A DNA stretch of 64,000 nt from Neurospora tetraspora (Eukaryota > Ascomycota > Sordariomycetes > Sordariales > Sordariaceae). The position numbers and the translations under genes were made by a program. The DNA lies in the NCBI RefSeq assembly GCF_033439725.1, contig NW_026944388.1, positions 2,852,001-2,916,000 on the forward strand. The letters are read 5' to 3'. This document shows positions 40,401-51,900 of this stretch, one piece after another (the first letter of the stretch is position 1; every line of letters begins with the position of its first letter). Under the pieces are notes generated by a model. That model did no database searches and was not told where the DNA came from. It saw nothing but the letters and a program-made list of their open reading frames with translations.

Positions 40401-41550
40401 GTTGCCTTGGTTGCTGTAACCACCTTGTTGTCCGGGATTCTGGAAGTTGGCATTATGGGCTATGATCATGGGAGTGTGCAAGGGAGTTCCAGCCGCTAGG
40501 TTGGGAAACTGCTTCAATAGCTTCGTAAGATTTTTGAGCTTTACCGAGCTCTCTCCGTCCTCCATATCCGAATCCTCGTATGCTCCCACCTCCGCTCCCA
40601 AGGACCTCATCGCCTTCTTGATCTCCGCAAAGGAGGTATTGAACTCTTTCGTACCCGAGTTCGTCAGAGTGACCTTTCCCAAGGCCAACAGCCTGTCTTC
40701 AAGTCTCTGCCAGAGCGCTTTGTCTATTCCCACCACTCTCTAATCCTCTCTCACCATACCATTCATCACTGCGCTTGCTGCCACCGACCGAAGTTCTTGC
40801 GACTGCACACGCACGAACAGCTTCTCTGCTCTCCTCAAGTATTTATTAACCGACTCTTCAAATCTCCTCCTGATTTGCAAAATATCCGAGATTAAGTTGC
40901 TGTCCGTTGTAGCAGTTCTCCATTTCGCTCTGGCTGCTTGGATGATGGCCGTCTTCCCCGACTTCTCCGCATCACCGAGTTCGGCATCCCACCAGCTCTT
41001 TGCATCTCCCCTCAAATTAATATAGAATTGTATTTTAAAAACTGCGTTCTATACTTTCTCCTCAACGTTAGCCAAGGCCAGCTGTAACTCAATCTCCTTA
41101 ATATAATCATCGATTTTATCGGTTATCCGTCCAGCGAACGTTGGAAAGATTAGGTGAGCTATGATCGCTCTCCGTCTTCGTCTCGGGGGTAATCCGATTA
41201 GAGAATTATTGTGTGTAATGGGGAACTAGGCTCGGATCCGTATACTGTACTTGAACCGCCAGATGGCAAGGGAACGTCAGCAGGGACAGTTTCAGTTTCC
41301 GGGGAGTCCAACGGGGAGGTTTCTTGGCTGAAGGTTCCTGGAATAGTAACCGGGGAGCCCACTGGGGAAATTCTTGCCGGCACACCAGCAGGGGATATTT
41401 CTACTAGCGTTGGTATAGATAATGGAACTGCAGTAGGGCCCGACAACGATGGCGACAGCGAGGCTACAATCAATATCGTGATAGGAGTAAGTGAAAGATC
41501 TCCGATGGCTTCCAGTCCAGCTGGAATGTTCTGAGATGATGAAGACAAAG
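37500..41550 (-). mobile_element. Decayed LTR retrotransposon, Ty3/Gypsy type (fossil)
   Basis: On the minus strand the region near 41.55-39.6 kb resembles a Gag protein, including a capsid-like segment near 40.7-41.0 kb, an Asn/Gly-rich part and a CxxC-type zinc knuckle near 40.1 kb. A reverse transcriptase-like segment (VHDFRPVNANTIKSAYP and STTDAKNGYWA) lies at about 37.5-37.9 kb. Between them, about 38.9-39.24 kb, an LTR-like stretch begins TGTAGCACTACGGGG on the minus strand and includes a GATAAAAGG box, so a nested insertion or rearrangement is possible. The element is broken in many places, and the rest of pol and a matching right-hand LTR are not seen. It lacks the strong AT bias of the 14-16 kb relic, so it looks moderately old with little RIP. 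Confidence 0.7.
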
Positions 41551-43319
41551 GAAAGAAGTGAAAACGTTTTGGGTGGGTATTGTGGGCACTAAAGGGGCCC
41601 TGTAATTATAGCGCTTCGATGCACTGAAGGGTGGCAAACAATGGGGTTGATGTTCGCGGGTATTCGTTGTCGGGGGTTGATCTGTCCAGGCCAAACTGCT
41701 GTTCGACAATGGCCAAAATCTTGAATGAACAGAAAAGGTACTTTGCCTCCGTAACCCTGGATCGTGTTACGTCAACCGAAGGGATGCCAAGACGCCGTCC
41801 CGACGATGATCCCGTCTTTCGTCTCTTATTTAGGGTTTCGGTACCGGAGTATCGGGCTTTCATCCGATGTGCCTAATCGGGCCGCAAATTGAAATTGCCA
41901 GCACCAACTACCTAATAGCTACTAATTGACCGAAGGTTGTACAATGTAATAGGGTTGTCGTGATCAACCGAAAGGGGATAGGAGGATGTCTGTTCTTGTC
42001 TGGTATTGTCGGAACCAGACGGGGTTTAATGGAAGTAGGTCGGGCTTAATGGAAAGGGGTGGTTTTGATGCGTCGACGTGGTGTCGTGGATGTGCGTCAA
42101 ATGTGGTGTAGTTCTTGCGTTATGCAGACAACAAAACAAAGAAGCCAGAATCAATCAAAATCAGATCGTGCGTTCATTCAAACAACGAAAGGGAACAAGC
42201 CGGTGATGAAGGGTGATGCTTCATGCAAAGATCCGGTATTGTCCACCATCCCTTTAACGGTGCAAATGTATCATTTTTGCCAAGACCGTCATTTGGCGAA
42301 TCGGCTGGCGTTATTTTTATCCACTTCTACATCTTGGCCACGCAGATACCTGGAAATTGCCAGCTTTTGCGCGCGCTTGGCGAATCTTTGGGTGGTCACC
42401 AAGTACTGGAAGTAGAGGTAGGTTGAAGAGAGAAAAGAGGCTAACTGTGAATAGGCTGAACGACAACGAACGAATCAATGATGATGGTGATGTATTGAGT
42501 AGAGTAGAGGTCAGACTGTGTGTAAAGTCTGGAGGTCTAAAAGTAGGGCAAGGGAGGTCCCTGTGCGGTGGGGCCATGGCCAGTGAAGGGAGAAGGGAGC
42601 CATGGCTGGCCGCACGTGACACGGGACACCTCCAACACTAACGTACAAGGGTTCCCTGCAGAAAGCCCAGTTTTGTAGCTCCAGGCCCAAAGTCACATGA
42701 CTCACATAGTGCACAGACCACCTACTGCCGGACTCTTAGGCTTGGCTTTGGGGGCATGTCAACATGTCGAAGTGGAAGTCAACGGAAGCATTTACACAAA
42801 TGACCTTGACAAAGAACTGCAGTACATCGTGGGCATTTGAAATATATGATGGCTCCTCCATGTTCCCATTCCAGGTTGCTCAGGACTTCCCTTTTGAATC
42901 TTTCACGAGCTTTGTAATTCAGTACAGTGCAAGGGTATCTCTTGGCAGGGCGGCAGGCAACTCCAGACTCAAAATGAGCACGGTCGCCGGAGTGGGTTCA
43001 CCCCAGAATATGCACAAGGGGTGTAAACACACAGTGGGTGATGCTACAGGCCTTTCTTTGTAGGTCCCCAAAATTTCACACCCGTCGCTCTTGTCATGCC
43101 TGAGTTGCCCAACAGAGAGGTGGATTTAATACACAAGATACAGTAACTTCAGGCGATCAATATCATTTTGGGGATTCATTGACGGCAACTTTACCACTCT
43201 ACGCTCCTTCTTCATTGCCTCTTTTCATCAGTCATCATCTCTGCAAGCCTCGTTCCTGCATATTGGATGCACGTCTAAACTCAGTCCTTCAATCATAACT
43301 TCCCTATTGGACTGCGGGG
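41551..43319. other. Intergenic between retroelement fossil and trm732
   Basis: 1.8 kb with no supported gene. The right-hand ~300 bp should be the trm732 promoter and leader. Confidence 0.45.
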
Positions 43320-46300
43320 ATGGAGTCAAATCAAGTCCAGCGAAATGCCCCCGGCAGCAGCACTACTGACACGGAAGCCCTGCTAGCCGGCCTGGGCCCC
43401 GAAGTGTTTGAGAATGCCAACACCATCACCAAGTGGCTGTTGTCACAACCCACAGAGTCGCTCCCAGTGTAAGTCTTTTTTCTTTCATCTTCGTTTTCCA
43501 GTCCTTCTTTGTGAGAAACTCTCAACCATGTACATATATAGCTAATCACTAACACCCATGTTAGCATCGCACAAGCAGTGTTTGCCAAGCTGTTCAGCAA
43601 CGCCTCCGAGTCTCGCCAGTATCACGGCAACGGCCACGATGTGGTCAGGCTCTGCAGTTTTGTTCAGCAATGTGCCAAGGCCAAGGACGAGAAGCTGAAG
43701 GAATGGGCCTTCACCGAGCCCGTCTCAACGAAGCTGTTCCATTTCTACCTTGAGTGGTATGAACACGACCCTCATCGTGCCCTGAGACTGATTCTCGATG
43801 TCCTTGTGGCTTCGGCGACCATCAATTCCAACCCTGAGACAGGGAAGGCAGTGAAGGAACACATTCTCAGGACCATCGTGGAGATTGTCACTCGCAAGTC
43901 TGCCATGCAACTGACCAAGTCCGGTCTGCAGTGTCTGGACCACTTCTTGAACAAAAAGGTTCTGTCTCTCGACGATGTTGCTCGCAAGTATCGTGAGGTC
44001 GACGCTTCTGTGGCCGATCTACCGCATCTCTCGTTGTGGAAGTCTTTTGTCTTTGAGTTGTTCTCGTGGATGGAGCTTCCCTACGTTTGCCCTCATGCTG
44101 GCAAATGCCTTGTGCACATTTTCAAGGGCTTGACTAGCCAAGCTGCTGCCCAAGAGAGCGAAAAGTTCACTGTCGAGGTCTGGAAGACTTGGCTACAGGA
44201 GGCTGTGGCCCAAAGACCAGCAGTCTTGGAGGACATCAAGAACTACGTCCTGGTCCCCATCTTCAAGACTGACAAGGTCGAGTCTCTAAAGCTGCTTGAG
44301 GCGTTCAACCGCAGCGAGATCCCCGTCGGATCCACACAGGATCTGACCGATTTAACTCTTTTGCTCCAGTTGGCGACACTCGAGACCGGCAAGCGATTCG
44401 GTCTGGTGGAAGAACCCAGCAATGATGTCGACGCTTCTCAGTCTTCAAGCAAAGTCATTCTTCGGGACACCGTCCTCGAAAGCTTCCTCACCCACCCTTC
44501 CCTTTCCGTCAGATCCAGCGCTTTCTCCTTGCTGGTCTCATCCCAGGCCACTACGAAGCCCTTCTCCCGGATAGCGTTCGACCTACTCAGGAAACATCTC
44601 GCCGCTTTTCATGCCGACTTTGACGCCAAATTGCGCAATGAGGTCCTCGGCTATACCAAGAACCTGATCCGCCGGGTCAAGAACGTCATCTCTGTCGCTC
44701 AAAGGAGTCTTACCCAAGCAGCCAACAAGCAAAACCAGGCAGCTGCGGACAAGGACACAACATCATCCAAGAAGAAGCCCGCTCCCGAGAACTTGTTGAA
44801 GAATCCCGCCGAGGCGAAGGAGGTACTTGACCGCCACGAAGCATTCTTCTCTTGGTATCTTGAGTTTCTGAAGGGTGAACTTTTGCCCACGGCGTCCTAC
44901 CAACGTCACATTACAGCTATGAGAGCGGCACTTCTGGCTTTGAAGGTTGGAAAGCACGCCGGTGCCACGGATGATGCGGTTGATGAGGACGTTTCCAAGT
45001 CAATATCCTCGGATTTCACTTGGATCCGCCTCCTTCTGGATCTTCTCTTGGACCCCTTTGACGATGTCAGAGACTCCGCCTCTAACCTTCTGGGTCTGTT
45101 CTCTCAAGATATCATCAAGTCTCCGGCACAGCCCAATCTCAACAGCAAGACCCAACTCGAGGTTCTGCAAGACTTTTGCCTAAAAGCCCGGGCTTTGGCA
45201 GACAGAACCGGCCGTGCTGATCATGGTGACGGCGCTGCTCGTTCTCAGGGACTTCTGTGCCGATGGTTGGATGGTGCAGATCTCCAGATTGCTCACATCT
45301 CCAAAATCATCGGTGGTCTTGAAGACAAGGTTGCAAAGGCAGAGAAGGATCTGGGCCATGCTGCTATTGAGAACCCCGTGCATCCAGACTTTGCCGCCAT
45401 CAGCTATGCTTGGCCTGTGCTGGCTAAGGAGACCTTCTCCGAAACACAGTTGGAAGCTATCCATCAACTATACCAGCGCGTCTTCGACTGTGCCAAGCGT
45501 ATTTGGCTAGCAGTCAGACATGTGCTGTGCGATGATTCTCCGGAAGGCCACTTGCCCGAGGAAATGGAGGAAATTGAGGGTTTGGACACTAAAGACCTGT
45601 TGAGCTACAGCTTCCGCGCAGTTCACGAGTCGAGCAACCTGTTGCGACTGATGCTCCAGACGTTGCGTCTCACTCCAGGCCCAGGAGTGCCGTTCCCTCC
45701 TTTGGCCGTTTTCCAAGATACCGGCTACTTGACGTTTGAGCAGCTTTCCAGCTTGAGACATCGTGGTGCTTTCTCTACGGTATCTCTTACTTTTACGACA
45801 TGTTGCCAGCTTACGCAAAACCTCCCCATTGTCTTCCCCGAGACTGCTGGGTCCAACACTTTGCTTCGCGAATGGTACAAGGTATGTTTTTGGGAATGAT
45901 CACGGCTCTTAGGTTCTTCACGCTAACTCCTGAAAGGGCACAATCAACTGCATCATGAGCCAGGCCTCCACCACCCGTCGCTCTGCGGGTATTCCGTCTC
46001 TTGTTGCCGGTATCCTGACAGCCAACGCCGAGTCACCCTCGTTCAACGAGGTTTTCAGTGAACTCGAGGAGATTGGCAAGAAGCCGGTCACGCAGGCGGA
46101 AACCGATGGATCGAACTTGCCACAAGTACATGCTCTGAACTCGCTTAGAGAAATTTTCAAGAGCTCGTTGTTGAGCAAGAAGGCCGAGGCTTACCTGGCT
46201 AGGACTTTGCAGCTGGCTGCAAACAACCTGAAGTCTGAAGTGTAAGTCGCAGTGAAAGACTAGCTCATGTATCGAATGCTAACGAAATACAGATGGGCCA

Positions 46301-48306
46301 TTCGCAACTGCGGTCTCCTGTTGCTGAGGAGTCTGATCGATTGCTTGCTTGGAACGGGTGAGAGCAAGGCCATCATTGAGTCGGGTTGGGACGGTGTCTC
46401 CGTCCGCATCTCTTACAACAAGTACCCAACGCTTCCAGGTGTCATTCTGGGGCTCCTAGAGTCTGCCAACAAGGCTCTTGGTGAGGATGCAAAGACAGCC
46501 GCGGCGGAGGCCGTTTTCCCGGCATTGGACATCATCCGTCGTGCTGGTCCCCCTGAGTCTTACCGCGCCGAACTCCAAGGTCATATTGAAGGCTACCTCG
46601 ATAGCCACCTCTGGCACGTCAGAGAAATTGCCGCCAGGACGCTCTGCTCCTTCCTCCTTCAGGGTGACTGGGTCGCAGAGATTCAGCGGCTCCTCGAGGA
46701 GTCTGAGGATCGCGCCAACCGTATCCATGGTGTCCTCCTGCTGACAAGATTCGTTCTGGAGCGCAAGACCAGCTTGGGCGCTGACTTTTCCGAAGACACA
46801 TCTAAGCTCAAGGTTCTCCTCCGCAGATTAGCAGATGAGAGTGACAACTTCAAGACATGCCCCATCGTCAAGGCGGCCTACCTGGAAATCTTCAACATCC
46901 TGGCGAGCATCGATCCCATTGTCAACCAGTCAGCCCTTGAACTCATCGCCATCACTCCGGGTTCCGATTCAGCCACGGTGATGGAGAAGACCAAGCAATA
47001 CCCATCCTCGGCACTCCTAGATTCGGAAGCTGTCATCGCCAGCGTCTACCACGCTGCAGCAGTTGCCGACACCACGGTCCTACGGGCGCTCTTCCTGCAC
47101 ACCCTCAGCAAGGACATCAACACCACTCACCGAATGCTCGAGATGGTCCCTGCCGCCTGGAAGGCCATCACCACCCCCGAAGCCATCGAGGGTTTCTCCA
47201 ACCTCTATGCCGAAGTTTGCACCACCACCGCTGCCACCCCCGATATCAAGGCAGCCGCAATCACCAACCTCAGCGATCTCATCGACTCCCTTCTCCAGCA
47301 AGGCCGTCAAGCCGAGCTTCTCAGCCTCCCCTTCATGGCCACCATCGAACAAACCTGGAAGGGTCTCCAACAAGGCGAGATCAACCCCAACCTCTCCTGC
47401 GCCATCATCCGAGCCAGCGGCTCCCTCATGGCCGCCCTCGCCCTTCGCAGCGCTGCCACCACCGGCGGCGAGATCGACAGCCAAATGGCGCAGCGCGTTC
47501 GAGTCTGGGGCGCCATGATCGCCGACGCGCTCGACATCGACAACACCTTCGACACGCGCTACGCGGCCGCCTCCTCTTTGACCTCCTTCTTCACCGGCTT
47601 CGTGCCCGCAACAAGCAGCTGGTCCCCAGCTTTCCTCCCTGCGCTCTCGGCGCTCTACGACGCCCTGATCGACGACGACGACGAGGTCCGCGATCTGGCC
47701 TCCGCTGCTGCCGCGCCCGTTGTCGGACAGCAGATGGTTCCTCCCTCAGCGGCTGATCGTCTGGCGGTCTGGATGTCCGAGACGTTGTTCGGCGAGGAGG
47801 AATTCCAAGATCACTTGGTGTTCCGTCTCACGACCGGGAACTCTTCCCCGGTTGCTGGAAAGGATGAGGAATTGACCTCCGCGGCGGAGCAGCTCCTGAC
47901 CGCTTTGCAGTTCGATGACTCGCTGTTTGCCACTGAGGAGCAGAATCTGTTTATAGACGAGGTCAGGGAGACTAGACGCTGGCAGCGGGAGCTCATTTCT
48001 CGTGCTGCTTCCGCCACGTCTTCTGAAATCACGTCCGGGCCTGCGTTCGCCAAGCTGAGTAAGTGGACGGAGGAAGGGCTGAAGTACCTGGTTAGACTGG
48101 TTCGGGAGAACAATGATGGGCCGTTGGGGTGGACGAGCGATCAGCATGTGTTTGCGGCTTGTGCGAGGGTGTTGCTTTGCGCGGTTGCGGTGGTTAGGGT
48201 TGTTGGCGCCGAGTCGGCTGTTGGGGAGGCGTTGAAGACGTTCAAGGAGGTTGGCGAAAAGGGAGGGTTGCATGGTAGTTTGTTGGAGATTGCGGCGGTC
48301 TTGTGA
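43320..48306 (+). CDS. trm732: THADA/Trm732 tRNA 2'-O-methylation scaffold (DUF2428, ARM/HEAT repeats)
   Basis: Four exons, 43320-43468, 43565-45881, 45937-46241 and 46293-48306, sum to 4785 nt and 1594 residues with all phases matching. Trm732 pairs with the methyltransferase Trm7 (FTSJ1 in animals) to methylate position 32 of several tRNAs in the cytoplasm. The protein is alpha-helical repeats throughout. The central DUF2428 part is marked by LWLAVRHVLCDDSPEGHLPE, SYSFRAVHESSNLLRLML, LSSLRHRGAFSTVSLTFT and the most conserved block ASTTRRSAGIPSLVAGIL. Further on come PQVHALNSLREIFKSSLL and WAIRNCGLLLLRSLIDCLLG. The first exon is short (MESNQVQRNAPG) and gives an in-phase join to VIAQAVFAKLF. 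The family identification is firm; the role in this species is by homology. Confidence 0.93.
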
Positions 48307-48828
48307 ACGGGGTGTGTCTAAACGGTGATGGTGATAGAAGTGTACTAGAACACACGAAAAGTCTTCAATGGTGTTGTCTTCCCTATATTTGACCCTGGCC
48401 ATTGATTCCATGTTATGTTGTCCTTCGGCCTTACACTCAAACGGAGAACGTCGGTCACTCACTTACACCTCGGTGAAATATTTCCCGTTCGGGCATACTT
48501 CTGCAATGTAGTGTCACCAATACCGACTGCCCTCCTGTATGAACTACACTCAACCTGGCACACTCCTCAACCCGCAACGCACCGAGGATCAACAGCGCGG
48601 GGGGAAGAGGAAGAAGAAAAAGAAAAGAAAAAAAAAACGCTGGGAAAACCGCTTGGAAAAACCCATCGCTGTGTATAGATATACTAGGGAAGGAACGCTG
48701 GAGATAAGTATGTTCGCTAGGGATAAATATGCTCGCTGGGGGAGAAAATACGCTGGACTCACCATGGGAGAGTGCCCAGGACGTACCCGGACAGCTCTCC
48801 CATAGAGCTGAGGAAAACCCCGAAAGGT

Positions 48829-48900
48829 TGCCCTCGACCAGAATCGAACGGATGACCTTGCGGTTTACAGCCTACGTGGGGAGCCGCTACGCCACGTGGC
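48829..48900 (-). pseudogene. tRNA-like relic (Thr- or Tyr-like)
   Basis: The minus strand reads GCCACGTGGCGTAGCGG, then GGCTGTAAACCGCAAGGTC, a TTCGATT T-loop and a GAGGGCA end, 72 nt in all. A D-stem (GCGT/ACGT) and a near-complete T-stem can be drawn, but the acceptor stem pairs in only about three positions and the anticodon stem in about two. The anticodon loop seems one base short (TGT or GTA, depending on alignment). It is best read as a decayed tRNA gene or tRNA-derived repeat. Confidence 0.45.
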
Positions 48901-51900
48901 CACATGGGTTGTTTGTACCCACGTAAACGGAATCTTAAGCCTAAATAGGCATAGACATTTCCGAATCTCCCTTTCGTCGCAAAAATTCCCAACGTCGGAA
49001 AATCCGCGCGAAGTACCCCCAATCATCAATAGGCCACAAACCCAAACCCTCCCTCAGCCCATGCTATGGCTGGTAGTAGTAGTGTACACACCCTCAAGAG
49101 TTTCGACTTTCGAGTAACACGTACCTCAGGAAAATCACTATCTTCAGCCGCCGACCTGCTTCAAACAACCTTTCCAAGCTCCGACTACTTGCTGGCTGTT
49201 GTGCCTTGTATTCTTCCTCACTCCCGCCGATGCTCCACGTTGCTATGTATCTACCTAGTCAGCTAATGTCGACGTTGTTCAACGGTTTCTGTGTAACGGG
49301 GGTGTAAGCAGGAAAAGAGAGCCTGTTCAATGACACAGACAGAGACACAGACACAGCATTCGGTTTAACATTGACCACAGCATCGGGTCAACTACCCAAC
49401 TCGACGTCAGGCGCATATCCTCTGCTGGGAAGTGTAAACCTTGCGATCTGCCTAGGAGGTAGGGCATGAAGTGTCGAAGGTAGATACTTGATTGTCCGGT
49501 CTTGTTTTGTTTTGGTTTGTTTCGTTTCGTATAGGTAGGTAGGTTAGAGAGTTAACTTAACCTATACAGTATCGGGTGTTGAGTATTGAGTGTCCAGTGT
49601 TGAGTATCAACAATGGATGATGGATGATGGACGACAAAACTGAGGCCTCCAACAAAACCTGCCTGCGCATACTGTACATATCTAGCAACCTATAAGAGGC
49701 GGACCGGCTATGCAGATCAGGCAATCTGCATTGCAGAAGAGAGAGGGTGTCATGCGCACTTCTCCGTCCGAGCAGGCGAGGCCGGTAAGCAAGCACGCAG
49801 GCAGAGCAAAGCCGGGCAAAGGCAGGGCAAAAGTGGCTGGCTATATTGCATGTAAATACCTGCTTGCTGCGTACACGAGCCGCTGCATGGCACTGGACTG
49901 CAATGCTGTGATCCGTTCTGGTCGTCTGCAAGGGAAAGGAGGTGTTGAGGTCACGAACTCGAGTTTCTTCTGGTGGCTTGACACTCCTGCACAGCCAGCG
50001 CCGCAAAATCGTATTATGTAGACGAAGACCGGTGATATCCAAAGGCCTTCTTTGAGCTCTTTTGACCGGGAAGAAACATCTCCATGATATCGGGGACAAA
50101 CCCGACCATCGACACCCGGATAACACCGCCGCCGCCACCCACCCGACCGGACGGCAGCCTAGAGGACGGAAGGGAGGGAAGCCCCACAGCGGTCGCTGAA
50201 CAGGCCGCAGGCGCTTGAGGCGCTAGGCGCTAAAAGAAATGTGTCCCTATCCCCTGCTCATGGACTTCCCTCCCGTCGGTCGGGCATTTTCCGTTTCGTT
50301 TCCATCGTAACTTTCCTCTCACTCTTTCTTCACATTCTTCACTTCACTTTTTTCCTGTGCCTTGGTAGTAGTGATAAACACTTCACACCCGTCGGTCGGA
50401 TAGCTCGGTGATTTTATCAATATAGGTCATCAACCTGAAGCGCATCAGCAGAATCAGCACTGCAGCATATAGTGTTTACTGTTGCACGAAGACATGCAAA
50501 AGGCAAGGGACGGACGGGGACATGATGCAACAGGCCGGACGTAGCGGAACGGACGATAACGCAGTTGCGGAAGGTGCTTGCCAGCTGCTGCTGCCGTCGT
50601 GCTCACTACCTATACACACGGGCAGTGACTAGTGGCGAACGCGATATTGGTTCTTTCGTTGTTGGAGGTGTGGACGAACACTTCTTATTCCCGTCATGGA
50701 AGACACTTTGAAGGATTGCGCTAACGACCAACACCAGCTCATTATACGGAATGTCTCACTCATGGTGAGACTTTCTGCGGAGGTGAGAGTCTGGCCCATT
50801 TGGCGATGGTGACGTGAGCTTTTAGTTTGCCAGATACGATTTAGTTATCCAAGTATGGTAAGTTTAAAAATAATACAAAGCTGAACTCTGGAGATCGGCA
50901 TCATCATCACTACACTACACTACACTATCTCGAACTATCTCGACTTCGCTCCGTCTTACCGCGTACTGCGCAGCAGCAAGATCGGAGGTCGGAGCAATAT
51001 CCGATACTAGTTTATCTTAGCGCTGTAACCGTCACCATCTTCTCCATCCCCATCACACCCGAGCCCGAATCCTTCATCACAGTCACCGTAAGTGTGACGG
51101 CCCTACTACCTGCGTGACAATCCTCCCATCACCGCATCGAGTTCAGCGCACGTGCTCCGCAAGAGAAGAAGCCAGGAAGACGGTGAGGAAAAAGATCAAG
51201 AGAGTTCGTGAGTTGAGATGTCTGTCTCTCATCGTGTCAGTGTCACGATGACGGCCCCGCCCCGCCTCGCCAGTCTCAGCGCCCTCGGTGCGTCCCGAAC
51301 GGAAAGAAAGCAAAAAGTAAAGACCCCCTTGTTCTCGCTTTTAACTGGTCAGCTTACGCTTTCTTGGCCTTCTTGGCCTTCTTGACCATGCTTGGCTATC
51401 AACGGACCCCGAGATCTCAGTTAGATCGACACTGGAAGTTTTTGCCATCTGATCTCTCTTACTGCGGTAAGTGCCCACGAGGTACGATACCGTCTCGGGT
51501 CGGTTTATCGCGGCTTTTCAGAGTTCAGAACCACAACCCCTTCTTAGCATCCATGCCATAAAACTGCGCTTATTGCAGAAGAATATCTGGATTTTGCCTT
51601 GAGATATCCCTAGCTGCTCAGATTTTCCCCCGAGATTCCGTCCGACAGACGTGACCCAAGCGGTAATTGTTCCACACTTTATAACAGTTGGCATGTGAAG
51701 ATGACGGCGGTAAGTAGGTACATAGGCGGAAGATAGATAGGTAGAACAGTTAGCGTGGTACCGTTCCCGTACTGTCACCTCAGCTTTGAAAGTTTTCATT
51801 TACGGTGTATTCCCGTGCTCCGGACGGGGGCGAGGGGTAACGTTACCCATGTAACGATCTTTCCCATTTTCTTCCAATTTCCCTTTCGGAGCCGAAGTGG

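Noticed and set aside
40106-40465. Cys-rich frame at 40085-40465 as a possible secreted effector
   Set aside because: It is a shadow of the repeated Asn-rich codons of the fossil Gag region, with no signal peptide.
39846-40499. 217-codon plus-strand frame with Val/Leu-rich membrane-like product
   Set aside because: It is antisense to the Asn/Gly-rich part of the retroelement fossil; the valine runs come from repeated Asn codons on the other strand.
49557-50138. 193-codon minus-strand frame
   Set aside because: Low-quality codon use with Cys, His and Arg typical of non-coding DNA; no splice context or family resemblance.
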